Below are positions 33,214 to 40,757 of a stretch of DNA of 64,000 nt, piece after piece. The translations under genes were made by a program, and so were the position numbers. Numbering within the stretch: the stretch's first letter is position 1; each line of letters opens with the position of its first letter. Location: contig NZ_CP010868.1 of the NCBI RefSeq assembly GCF_000875775.1, positions 1,251,707-1,315,706 of the forward strand, in the 5' to 3' direction. Under the pieces are notes generated by a model. That model did no database searches and was not told where the DNA came from. It worked only from the letters and a program-made list of their open reading frames with translations. Origin of the DNA: Nitrosopumilus piranensis (GTDB taxonomy: Archaea; Thermoproteota; Nitrososphaeria; Nitrososphaerales; Nitrosopumilaceae).

Positions 33214-34308
33214 TTGGAAACAAGAATAGTTTTCCACATAGATTTTGATTATTTTTATGCCCAGTGTGAAGAGATAAGATCACCAGAATTAAAATCAAAA
33301 CCAGTTTGCGTATGTGTTTTTTCAGATAGAGGTGGAGATAGCGGAGCCATTGCAACAGCAAATTATACTGCAAGAAAGTATGGAGTAAAATCAGGAATAC
33401 CGATAGTATTTGCTAAAAAAAGATTGGATGAAAGAAACGATGCTGTTTTTTTGCCTGTGGATTTTGATTACTATTCAGAAATATCGGAAAAGGCGATGAA
33501 GATTATGGAAGAGTTTGCAGATATTTTTGAGTATGTTGGAAGAGACGAAGCATATTTGGATGTAACAAAAAGAGTAGAAGGTGATTTCCACAAAGCAAGT
33601 CATTTGGCTCAACAAATTAAAAATTCCATTAGAGAGAAAACAAAGCTCAGTTGCTCAATTGGAATTTCGCCAAACAAACTAATTTCAAAGATTGCTTCTG
33701 ACTTTCAAAAACCAGACGGACTAACAATAGTTTCATCAGAAAAAATTGATGAATTTTTAGAGTCATTAAAAATAAGGGACATACCAGGTATTGGTAAAAA
33801 AACAGAACAAAGATTTGCAGAAATGAATTTGGAAACAATCGGCGAGTTAAAAAAACTCGATGTATTTACATTAAATAAAGAATTTGGCAGAAAAAGTGGA
33901 ACATACATCTACAATTCAGTGAGAGGAATTGATAACGAACCAGTACACAAAAGAGAGCCAAGTATTCAACATGGAAAAATTACAACTCTAAAAAAAGATT
34001 CAAAGGATTACTCTTTTCTTTTAGAGAATCTATTAGAATTATGCAAGGAAGTTCACGAGGTCATTAAACAAAAAAATCAAATGTTCAAGTCAGTTGGAAT
34101 AAATTTTGTTCAATCAGATTTATCAAATAAGTCAAAATCAAAAATGCTCAGAAACCCAACTATGAGTTTGGAGGAATTGGAAAAAACAGCAGAGCAATTA
34201 CTAAGAGAAGCATTAGAAAACCAAACAATCACAATTAGGCGGCTTGGGGTAAAAGTTTCAGAACTTTCAGAGAGTCAGGGACAGAGAGATATTACGAGTT
34301 ATTTTTAG
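33214..34308 (+). CDS. Y-family DNA polymerase (Dpo4/DinB type) with C-terminal PIP box
   Basis: This 364-residue translesion polymerase begins with METRIVFHIDFDYFYAQ (catalytic Asp10) and has the second catalytic motif in GRDEAYLD; thumb and little-finger domains follow from about residue 170. The very last eight residues, QRDITSYF, match the PCNA-interacting consensus Q-x2-(I/L/M)-x2-(F/Y)-(F/Y) exactly, so the sliding clamp probably recruits it. The start is TTG at 33214, about 30 bases after CAATATAGTA. Its end overlaps the convergent archaeosortase-like gene by 17 bases. Confidence 0.92.
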   Translation: METRIVFHIDFDYFYAQCEEIRSPELKSKPVCVCVFSDRGGDSGAIATANYTARKYGVKSGIPIVFAKKRLDERNDAVFLPVDFDYYSEISEKAMKIMEEFADIFEYVGRDEAYLDVTKRVEGDFHKASHLAQQIKNSIREKTKLSCSIGISPNKLISKIASDFQKPDGLTIVSSEKIDEFLESLKIRDIPGIGKKTEQRFAEMNLETIGELKKLDVFTLNKEFGRKSGTYIYNSVRGIDNEPVHKREPSIQHGKITTLKKDSKDYSFLLENLLELCKEVHEVIKQKNQMFKSVGINFVQSDLSNKSKSKMLRNPTMSLEELEKTAEQLLREALENQTITIRRLGVKVSELSESQGQRDITSYF

Positions 34309-35239
34309 ACGGCAATTTACCTTGTTTCTCTAGTTTTTTCAAACGTCTAGATTCTATCAAAATGACAACTAAAATGAATGCAAATAGCCACGGCAGGAAC
34401 ATTATTTCACCTGCGATTTTGTGATATTCTTCCCATGCGACAGGATCAGTTGTCACTTTGAGGGCATACCAAGATAATGAGAATATTCTAATTAAATTTA
34501 CAGTAATTGTTCCAATTATACCTAAAACAAAATACATTGATTTTCTTGCTCTAGGAATATTCATCTTTAACATGAATGCCCCAATTACCAATGAGAAAAT
34601 TATGATGCTGTGAACACCTGCTGATGGCCAGAATACTTGAAGTGCCATAGAACCATGATCACCACGTAGGAACATGACGTTATCTCTTGCAATGGCAGTA
34701 CCAAGATCAAGTGCAGTAATTACCCAAACATTTGCTTGTACAAAGTATGGAACAATGTATTGTAAAGGTCCAAGTGTGTCATAAGGGAAGAAAGCATCAA
34801 GAGACAAAATAATTGCAGTTCCAGTTAAGAAGATAGGTCCGGCAGGTGCAATTCGAATCCATCTCCTTCCAAAGAAAATTGATAATGCAACAACAATGAA
34901 AATTGCCATAACAATAAAGTCCCACATCCATGTCCAAGAATAGATTAATTGAACATCAAATTGTTCTGCAGATGCAACTAAGTAATCGCGTAAACCATTT
35001 TCTAATGAAACCAAATAGGAAATAGTAAGTAGTGCTATTGGAATTACTGCAAGTAATCGTTTTTTTGAAATAACAATTTTTAGACCAACAAGTTCAGCTA
35101 CAACAAAAACAAGTGCAAAAAGATATCCTCCTCTTCCTTCATTCCAACTCCAAGCTATAGAATCAGGATATGCGATCATAGAAAACAGGATCGGACTGGC
35201 AATTATCAAAATTCCAGCAATCATACTCCAGTTTTGCAT
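34292..35239 (-). CDS. Exosortase/archaeosortase-family membrane protein (thaumarchaeosortase-like)
   Basis: The 315-residue protein has about eight to ten membrane helices and the exosortase core. In the family the catalytic Cys stands before a small-residue motif (ACSG); here the matching site reads PSAG with Ser206. The other expected residues are visible as Arg251 (NLIRIFS) and His273 (EYHKIAG). Exosortases process C-terminally anchored surface proteins. The Ser may be a known feature of the thaumarchaeal branch (from memory, unverified) or may mean loss of activity. No PEFG-type substrate is apparent in the window. Confidence 0.8.
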   Translation of the reverse strand: MQNWSMIAGILIIASPILFSMIAYPDSIAWSWNEGRGGYLFALVFVVAELVGLKIVISKKRLLAVIPIALLTISYLVSLENGLRDYLVASAEQFDVQLIYSWTWMWDFIVMAIFIVVALSIFFGRRWIRIAPAGPIFLTGTAIILSLDAFFPYDTLGPLQYIVPYFVQANVWVITALDLGTAIARDNVMFLRGDHGSMALQVFWPSAGVHSIIIFSLVIGAFMLKMNIPRARKSMYFVLGIIGTITVNLIRIFSLSWYALKVTTDPVAWEEYHKIAGEIMFLPWLFAFILVVILIESRRLKKLEKQGKLPSKNNS

Positions 35240-35328
35240 TAAGTTAAACTTGAAAAAGGCAAATAAATAGCTCGACTTTGAAAATTCTAAAAATTCAATT
35301 ATTCACAATACAAATGGGAAAAAGATGC

Positions 35329-35406
35329 TTACTCTTCAGCATCTTCTATTTCATCAGCTTCTGGATCTCTCCTACTTGGCCTAATTGGAACATAAATGAA
35401 TGTCAC
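35329..35406 (-). CDS. Possible 25-residue microprotein (GTG start)
   Basis: On the minus strand a GTG codon opens a 25-codon frame reading MTFIYVPIRPSRRDPEAD and then an acidic end. A TATA-like stretch (TATCTTAAAG) lies about 25-30 bases before it. The 245-base gap around it holds no other supported gene. It is too short to be sure. Confidence 0.3.
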   Translation of the reverse strand: MTFIYVPIRPSRRDPEADEIEDAEE

Positions 35407-35484
35407 ACCAATAGTTTAACGGACTTTAAGATACATCCGAAGGTCGAAAACGTTTGCCTAAATGGTAATTTCTTGTACATCAAA

Positions 35485-35964
35485 TCAGGATTCTATCTTA
35501 CATTCAACTTTGAGTGATTTTACTGTTGTAAAGTAAGTAATTGCCAGTATCCCAATTGCAGCCAGTCGGATTGGAATCTCATAATTTGTTAGAAATGCAG
35601 TTGCAGTAGCGCCAACAGAGCCAAAGGTTGAGATCACTGCAAACCCAATTGGTCCACAACTACAAGCACCAGCTGCAGCCCCAATTATAGAACCAAAAAT
35701 GCCACCACCCATTTTCTGTTTTGAGCCTTGGAGTAATTTTATTCTAAAGACATTCATTGGAATTACCAACGCAGATAAGGCAGATAAAATGACAATCAAA
35801 ATAAATCCAAATTCAGTACCAGATGGAAGATGGCTTACAACATAAGGCTCCAGAAAAATATATTCAGATAATATCAGAAGTCCAATTAGCATTGGAACAA
35901 ATATAGAAACAGACAATACAACATATCTAAAATTTGAAAAAACAAGTTTGACTGTGTTTGTCAT
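35485..35964 (-). CDS. Four-helix membrane protein with a CSCGP motif, partner of a DsbA-like protein
   Basis: This 159-residue protein has four hydrophobic helices. The motif GACSCGPIG (Cys101, Cys103) is at the start of helix 3, a position like redox- or metal-relay cysteines in small membrane oxidoreductases and metal transporters. The gene starts on the base after the stop of the DsbA-like gene, so the two are translated from one mRNA. A role in reoxidising the DsbA-like protein is the obvious hypothesis, but I know of no direct family evidence. Confidence 0.7.
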   Translation of the reverse strand: MTNTVKLVFSNFRYVVLSVSIFVPMLIGLLILSEYIFLEPYVVSHLPSGTEFGFILIVILSALSALVIPMNVFRIKLLQGSKQKMGGGIFGSIIGAAAGACSCGPIGFAVISTFGSVGATATAFLTNYEIPIRLAAIGILAITYFTTVKSLKVECKIES

Positions 35965-36633
35965 TTATACCATGGGATCCAAAATTTGCTTAAACACAGA
36001 AAATGGTTGTGCACCGCCAATCTGGTGTTGCCCATCAGGACCTACAATAAAGAATCCAGGAGTTCCTCTTACACCATGATCTCTTGCTTGTTGACTATTG
36101 TATTGAACACGTTTAGAATATTTTCCAGAGTCAAGACAACTCTCAAACAATTCCATATCCAATCCCATTGAAAATGCAAAAGCCTTTAGTCTTTCAGTAT
36201 TAGCCCAACCATTATCAATTTGAGGTTCTTGGGAATTGTAAAGTACATCATGATACTCCCAATACATTCCCTGATCTTCAGCACAGTATGATGCTTGAGC
36301 AGCTTTTGGTGAATCCTTTCCCAAAAATGCCAAATCAACAAAAACCAAATTGGCTTTTCCTGTGTTAATATAATCACGAGTTATAGCAGGTTTAGTGTTA
36401 TGAAACCAATTATAGCATTGATGGCATTGATAATCACCAAATTCAACAATAGTTACAGAAGCAGAAGGATCACCAAGTATAGGAGAACCCATGGCAGTAG
36501 AGATAGTTCCATGAGTTCTAGTCATGTCAAGATTTACAGTTTCAGTAGGGGTTGAAGATAATGATGCTACAATTCCAGCAATAATGGCAATAGATGTGAC
36601 GCCTATAATTACACCTTTTTTATTCATGTTCAA
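35965..36633 (-). CDS. DsbA-family thiol:disulfide oxidoreductase, membrane-anchored
   Basis: An N-terminal anchor helix (residues 7-26) precedes a thioredoxin-fold domain. The catalytic motif is Cys70-His-Gln-Cys73 in DYQCHQCYNW, the insertion helix follows, and the cis-Pro loop is VRGTPGFFIVG. It probably forms or isomerises disulfides outside the membrane, where ammonia-oxidising archaea have many secreted copper proteins. The next gene, a four-helix membrane protein with a CSC motif, abuts it. The DsbB-type partner is otherwise not seen. Confidence 0.9.
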   Translation of the reverse strand: MNMNKKGVIIGVTSIAIIAGIVASLSSTPTETVNLDMTRTHGTISTAMGSPILGDPSASVTIVEFGDYQCHQCYNWFHNTKPAITRDYINTGKANLVFVDLAFLGKDSPKAAQASYCAEDQGMYWEYHDVLYNSQEPQIDNGWANTERLKAFAFSMGLDMELFESCLDSGKYSKRVQYNSQQARDHGVRGTPGFFIVGPDGQHQIGGAQPFSVFKQILDPMV

Positions 36634-36658
36634 AATATCTGAGATGAGTTAAAAAAAC

Positions 36659-36856
36659 TTATTCCAAATTATGAGATGATTTTCGTCTAAACAGATTGGT
36701 AAATTTTGCAATAGCAGTATCAATTGGACAAACCTCACATTGAACACCAGAAGAGTGACTATCAAGATGTTTTTCAAATTGCTCTCTTGATTCAAATACA
36801 AGATCACATTTTTCACAATAGACCTTTGTGACATTGTTTCTTGGTGGTTTATCCAT
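36659..36856 (-). CDS. C2H2 zinc-finger small protein (65 aa)
   Basis: A classical finger is present: Cys14-x2-Cys17, twelve residues, His30-x3-His34, with Phe21 and Phe27 in expected hydrophobic places. A second Cys pair (Cys40-x2-Cys43) follows, then a basic end. The gene lies upstream of the DsbA-like gene on the same strand with a 25-base gap. It may be a nucleic-acid-binding regulator, as is usual for the fold. Confidence 0.75.
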   Translation of the reverse strand: MDKPPRNNVTKVYCEKCDLVFESREQFEKHLDSHSSGVQCEVCPIDTAIAKFTNLFRRKSSHNLE

Positions 36857-36877
36857 AATAATTAATCAGAATTAGTG

Positions 36878-36886
36878 CTTATAAAG
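36878..36886 (+). promoter_or_regulatory. TATA box before the GTG-started 100-aa gene
   Basis: CTTATAAAG lies about 25 bases before GTG at 36907, matching the leaderless spacing seen elsewhere in the window. Confidence 0.5.
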
Positions 36887-36906
36887 ATCCTGTTAAAAAT
36901 CAACAT

Positions 36907-37209
36907 GTGAGAAAAATTCTAGATAAATTTGTTACAGGATTCTTTGTAGTTACACTAGGAATTATGTGGTATTGTAGTACAAAATTCTATGTTAAACCAA
37001 ACAGACATTCAATAGTAGTTTACGATATTTTTGGAAAAGAGACAAAACTAGATGGAGTCAGAGTGGATTTTAAAACACAAAATATTGCACAAAGTTACAT
37101 TTCAGAATACAAAAAAAGATTTCCACATTATAATTTTGCAATGAGAATGGAGATACCAGAGATTAGAAAAAATACAATACCTAGAATTTTTAAAAAGATT
37201 CAGAGGTAA
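36907..37209 (+). CDS. Small membrane-anchored protein (100 aa, GTG start)
   Basis: One N-terminal membrane helix (residues 8-22, KFVTGFFVVTLGIMWYCS) is followed by a soluble basic domain of about 75 residues. The family is not recognised. The start GTG is supported by a TATA box at 36878-36886; no other start fits. It overlaps the end of the convergent zinc-finger gene by 10 bases. Confidence 0.6.
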   Translation: MRKILDKFVTGFFVVTLGIMWYCSTKFYVKPNRHSIVVYDIFGKETKLDGVRVDFKTQNIAQSYISEYKKRFPHYNFAMRMEIPEIRKNTIPRIFKKIQR

Positions 37210-37586
37210 TGGATTCTCATATGAGTATTGAGTTCAACTTGATATCGAGTTACAAATCCACAATGTGAGCATGAGAACATTTCTTGTTGTTGAGTAGATT
37301 CTCTTTCAATAACTTTTCCAGACACAGAAGTGATACTGATGAAATTGTTATTTCCTATGACAGCAAAATTACGTCCTTCCCCAATAGAATCTAAAAATTC
37401 TTTGATTGCAGTAACTACAGTATTGGTGTCAATTGCCTCATCATCCAAAGTTGATAAAGTAAATTGGTTATTTTTTAGTGTAGGTATGGCTGCAACTTGA
37501 TCTGAGACATATACTACAAGTTCATTTTTGATTGGTAAAACATCTTTACAGTCAATTGTAAGCATGAATAATTTGACGCAACTCAA
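37200..37586 (-). CDS. Protein with C-terminal C2H2 zinc finger (up to 128 aa)
   Basis: The first 95 residues form an alpha/beta domain with no recognised family. The last 25 residues are a single, textbook finger FSCSHCGFVTRYQVELNTHM: C-x2-C-x12-H-x3-H. Met8 (37565) is an alternative start that removes a Cys-containing leader and gives MLTIDCKDV. It could be a sequence-specific regulator or an RNA-binding protein. Confidence 0.72.
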   Translation of the reverse strand: MSCVKLFMLTIDCKDVLPIKNELVVYVSDQVAAIPTLKNNQFTLSTLDDEAIDTNTVVTAIKEFLDSIGEGRNFAVIGNNNFISITSVSGKVIERESTQQQEMFSCSHCGFVTRYQVELNTHMRIHYL

Positions 37587-37633
37587 TATTTTAGTTTAAC
37601 AATTATCGAAAATGATTATTATGGTTCAATATT

Positions 37634-38032
37634 GTGAATTTTGTAATGGGAGATTCAGAAACTTTTGGGATAGAGAAAGGTCATGGCCAAGAAGTAATTG
37701 CGTGGTTAAATGAGCAAGCAAAATCACAAAAAACAAAACTTGAAGCAAGATTGTATGGGTATACGGTATCAACAAAGAATTTTGGAGACTTTGAGATGTT
37801 TTCATGGGTTGGAGATGTTCAAGCAGCTAGAAAGATGATAATTAAAGCAAGTAAGAGATTCAAAGTAAAAGTTATCGAAGGAGGATACAAGCCAAAAGAG
37901 AAAGTGCTAAGTATGAAAAAATTTGATTTTGCCAAAGTCAAAAAGAGTGATAAAACAATAGGACAGTTAAAATTTGTAGCACCAAGATTTGGAAATAGTC
38001 AATGGGAAATTGAAGATGAGGAGCGTCATTAG
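37634..38032 (+). CDS. Hypothetical small basic protein (132 aa)
   Basis: The protein appears to be an alpha/beta domain with a Lys-rich C-terminal third. No family is recognised. GTG at 37634 is the displayed start; an ATG at 37646 gives MGDSETFGIEK and is equally likely. It precedes a dehydrogenase gene in the same direction with three bases between them, so both are probably one transcript. Confidence 0.65.
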   Translation: MNFVMGDSETFGIEKGHGQEVIAWLNEQAKSQKTKLEARLYGYTVSTKNFGDFEMFSWVGDVQAARKMIIKASKRFKVKVIEGGYKPKEKVLSMKKFDFAKVKKSDKTIGQLKFVAPRFGNSQWEIEDEERH

Positions 38033-38035
38033 AAT

Positions 38036-38914
38036 ATGAAAAATATAGGAATCATAGGTTTAGGGATGTTAGGAAATGCAGTTGCATTACACTTGTTAGA
38101 TTCAGGTTACAAAGTCACTGTATTCAATAGAGATGAAAAAAAGACCATGCAGTCAAAAGAGAAAGGAGCTACGGTTGTTGATTCACCAAAAGATGTTGCA
38201 AAAAAATCAGATTTAGTAATTATAGTTGTAAAGGATGCGGATGCAGTAAAGCAAGTCTCATTTGGTAAAAATGGAATCATAGAGGCAGAAAATAATGAAT
38301 TAATTGTTGCAGATATGAGTACAATTGATCCTTCAGAATCAAAAAATATTTCAGAGAAATTTCAAGAATACAACATTAACAAATTAGACATACCAGTAAT
38401 GGGAGGCCCCAACGTAGCAATTACAGGCGATTTGGTAATGATGGTTTCAGGAGATAAAGAAAGTTTTGAAGAGTGCAAAGCCATATTTGAAAAAATTGCA
38501 AATAAGGTATTTTTCTTAGGAGAAAGTGGTGTTGCACATTCTATCAAGCTAGCCATGAATCTGCAAATCACCATGCTTGCACTTGCATTGTCTGAAGGAA
38601 TAACACTAGTCAAAAAGACAGGAGTAGATCCTAAAAAATTTCTCGAGATTTTAAATTCGACTTATTTTAAAACTGGGATGAGTGAAAAAAAGGCATTTAA
38701 GATGATAGATAGAAACTATGATCCAACATTTACACTTGCAAATTTAAAAAAAGATATTTCTACAATGACTAGTGTTGCAAAAGATTTAGGAATTGAACTG
38801 CCCATGATACAAAAAGCTGAAGAAGTGTACGAAAATGCGATAAAAGAAGGACTAGGGGAAATTGACTATACAGGAATTATTGAATATCTTAAACGAATTA
38901 ATGAATCCAAATAA
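38036..38914 (+). CDS. 3-hydroxyisobutyrate/beta-hydroxyacid dehydrogenase-family oxidoreductase
   Basis: A 292-residue NAD(P)-dependent enzyme: Rossmann GLGMLGNAVALHL, substrate-binding MGGPNVAITGDL, catalytic-lysine helix AHSIKLAMNLQITM. The family reduces or oxidises small beta-hydroxyacids and includes glyoxylate and succinic semialdehyde reductases. The 3-hydroxypropionate/4-hydroxybutyrate cycle needs semialdehyde reductases, so a link is thinkable, but nothing in the sequence proves it. It is followed by an SDR gene after 53 bases. Confidence 0.88.
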   Translation: MKNIGIIGLGMLGNAVALHLLDSGYKVTVFNRDEKKTMQSKEKGATVVDSPKDVAKKSDLVIIVVKDADAVKQVSFGKNGIIEAENNELIVADMSTIDPSESKNISEKFQEYNINKLDIPVMGGPNVAITGDLVMMVSGDKESFEECKAIFEKIANKVFFLGESGVAHSIKLAMNLQITMLALALSEGITLVKKTGVDPKKFLEILNSTYFKTGMSEKKAFKMIDRNYDPTFTLANLKKDISTMTSVAKDLGIELPMIQKAEEVYENAIKEGLGEIDYTGIIEYLKRINESK

Positions 38915-38967
38915 TCAGGAACGAAATTTAACAAAAATTCTATAAGTTATTAGAAATATACCAAATC

Positions 38968-39729
38968 ATGAGATTAAAAGATAAAGTAGCCATTGTTACT
39001 GGTGCTTCTAGTGATATTGGTAAAGGAATTGCAAAGAGATTTGCTGATGAAGGTTCCAAAGTTATTCTTATTGCAAGGAATCTTGAGAAATTAGAAGAAA
39101 CCAGAAAAGAGATCGGAAACGAAGATTCCACTGTCTCAATGACTTGTGATTTAACAGATGAATCTCAAACATTACAAGTTGTAAATCAAATCATGGACAC
39201 ATATGGAAAAATAGACATCCTTGTAAATAATGCAGGGGCAATCAATGATCCTATTCATTTTCACGAAATGAAAGATTCGGAAATTAAAAAATTGATTGAT
39301 GTGAATCTGTTAGGAGTGTTCAATATGACAAAATCTGTTTTGGCAAAGATGTCAGATGTTAGAAGTGGGGCAATTGTAAATATTGGTTCTATCTCAAGTG
39401 AGAGAGCTATCCCACGAGTACATTTAGCAGTGTATTCTTCTACAAAGGCAGCAATCCCCATGTTCACAAAATCAATTGCAGTAGAATATGCAAGAAGAAA
39501 CATTAGATGTAATTGCATCAATCCAGGAATTATTAACTCAGGCTCTATTAAGCCATACCTTGATGATCCTCAAGCAAGAAAAGTTCTAGAAGAAAGATTA
39601 CCTCTTGCAAGAGTTGGAGAACCAGAAGATGTTGCAAATGCAGTGTTATACTTGGCTTCTGATGAAGCAAGCTGGGTCACTGGAGCAATTCTTAATGTTG
39701 ATGGCGGAAAGACAGCTTCAGAAGGATAA
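38968..39729 (+). CDS. Short-chain dehydrogenase/reductase (SDR, FabG-like)
   Basis: This is a classical SDR of 253 residues. It has [15 protein letters not shown], the NNAGA loop, the catalytic Ser and Tyr-x3-Lys in IGSISSE and VYSSTKAA, and the C-terminal [11 protein letters not shown]. It reduces a ketone or oxidises an alcohol with NAD(P). It lies in an apparent two-gene dehydrogenase unit. The end overlaps the convergent DUF99 gene by 12 bases. Confidence 0.9.
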   Translation: MRLKDKVAIVTGASSDIGKGIAKRFADEGSKVILIARNLEKLEETRKEIGNEDSTVSMTCDLTDESQTLQVVNQIMDTYGKIDILVNNAGAINDPIHFHEMKDSEIKKLIDVNLLGVFNMTKSVLAKMSDVRSGAIVNIGSISSERAIPRVHLAVYSSTKAAIPMFTKSIAVEYARRNIRCNCINPGIINSGSIKPYLDDPQARKVLEERLPLARVGEPEDVANAVLYLASDEASWVTGAILNVDGGKTASEG

Positions 39730-40299
39730 TCCTTTCTCAAGTAATGTTTTTGCCAAAAGTTGAGAGACCCTAATTGGTTCAGGAACTGTTCCATGTAATG
39801 TTAAATCATTGAGAAGATGTTTTACATCATTTAATGTGCAACCTTCTTTTCTAACAAAAACATCATAAGATGTACTCAAGGTAATTTTTTTACGTTTTCC
39901 CAGTTTAGCATACTTGTTTAGTTTTGATTCAAAAGAATTTGGGAAATGGTGTTTTATTGAATCCTCTATCCCATCTGAATCATGATAAGATACTCCAATA
40001 AGTGGAATTTTTAATATATCAAATAATTTTTTGATGTCAATGATATTATACATTGAAACAATTAGTCCTGAAATCAGAACATAACTGATATCAGACCTGT
40101 TTAGGTCATAATACATCTTCAATATTGCATCAGTTGCATCATCGCCTTCTAATGTAGCGCTTCCAAAAACAAATCCATCTATAACAAAATCTCTTCTCAT
40201 CACAATACCAGAAAAAACAGATTTTCTAGAGTTTTGTTTGAAACTCTCAGCAATAGCTAATCCACGCAGACCTTTTTTTTCAAGATGAAGAGATCTCAT
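39718..40299 (-). CDS. DUF99 family protein (endonuclease dU-like)
   Basis: The 193-residue protein fits archaeal DUF99: SFKQNSRKSVFSGIVMRRDF, the DDATDAILKMYYDL segment and the ISGLIVSMYNIID strand. Structurally the family is related to endonuclease V, and some members cut DNA at deaminated uracil; activity here is inferred. It overlaps by 20 bases with a small membrane ORF upstream on the same strand. Confidence 0.85.
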   Translation of the reverse strand: MRSLHLEKKGLRGLAIAESFKQNSRKSVFSGIVMRRDFVIDGFVFGSATLEGDDATDAILKMYYDLNRSDISYVLISGLIVSMYNIIDIKKLFDILKIPLIGVSYHDSDGIEDSIKHHFPNSFESKLNKYAKLGKRKKITLSTSYDVFVRKEGCTLNDVKHLLNDLTLHGTVPEPIRVSQLLAKTLLEKGLSF

Positions 40300-40402
40300 T
40301 TTTCTTCCTCATATATGCACGATAGCTTAATCCAGTGACAAGCATAATGATTCCAGTAACTGCAGACCACATTACAAAAGATGAGATTTGAGATTCATCC
40401 AT
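40280..40402 (-). CDS. Possible single-helix membrane microprotein (40 aa)
   Basis: Reading the minus strand from ATG at 40402 gives MDESQISSFVMWSAVTGIIM, followed by a hydrophobic continuation and a basic SYRAYMRKKNE end. One transmembrane helix with charge order in accord with a cytoplasmic C-terminus is visible. It overlaps the DUF99 start by 20 bases. Its reality rests on the helix and overlap only. Confidence 0.4.
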   Translation of the reverse strand: MDESQISSFVMWSAVTGIIMLVTGLSYRAYMRKKNEISSS

Positions 40403-40495
40403 GAAAAATAAGAGATTTTTAAACATCTAAAGTTTCGGATCAGAAGACTCGTTTTTGTCTGAAACATCTAAATAGATTTGATATTGATTAAAATT

Positions 40496-40705
40496 ATGCC
40501 TGAATTCATATGCCCAGACTGTGGTAAACGTCTATTTCATGAGAATGAAACCACACTAAAAATTGAAGAGACAATTCATTCAAAATTCTGTAGAAAAACA
40601 GAAGGGGAAACTCACAGTTACATGCATAGAGATCCAGCACATATGAGCACATTTGATTCAGAAAGAGAGAATGATTCAAACGGTGTGCCTGTATTGAAAA
40701 AATAG
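40496..40705 (+). CDS. Small zinc-finger-like protein (69 aa)
   Basis: I start this gene at ATG 40496 (MPEFICPDCGKRLF); an ATG 18 bases upstream exists but adds only a poor leader. Cys6-x2-Cys9 and a later His/Cys region (HSKFCRKTEGETHSYMHRDPAH) give a possible four-ligand zinc site. It precedes geranylgeranyl reductase. The function is unknown. Confidence 0.65.
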   Translation: MPEFICPDCGKRLFHENETTLKIEETIHSKFCRKTEGETHSYMHRDPAHMSTFDSERENDSNGVPVLKK

Positions 40706-40757
40706 TTTTTCAGGTTTTCCTCAAAATTATATCCTAGATATTATTGATTCAAACCAA

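Noticed and set aside
35278-35517. A 79-codon + strand frame
   Set aside because: It is Phe/Ile-rich, lacks any domain or promoter, and overlaps the end of the convergent 159-residue membrane gene; its codon quality looks random.
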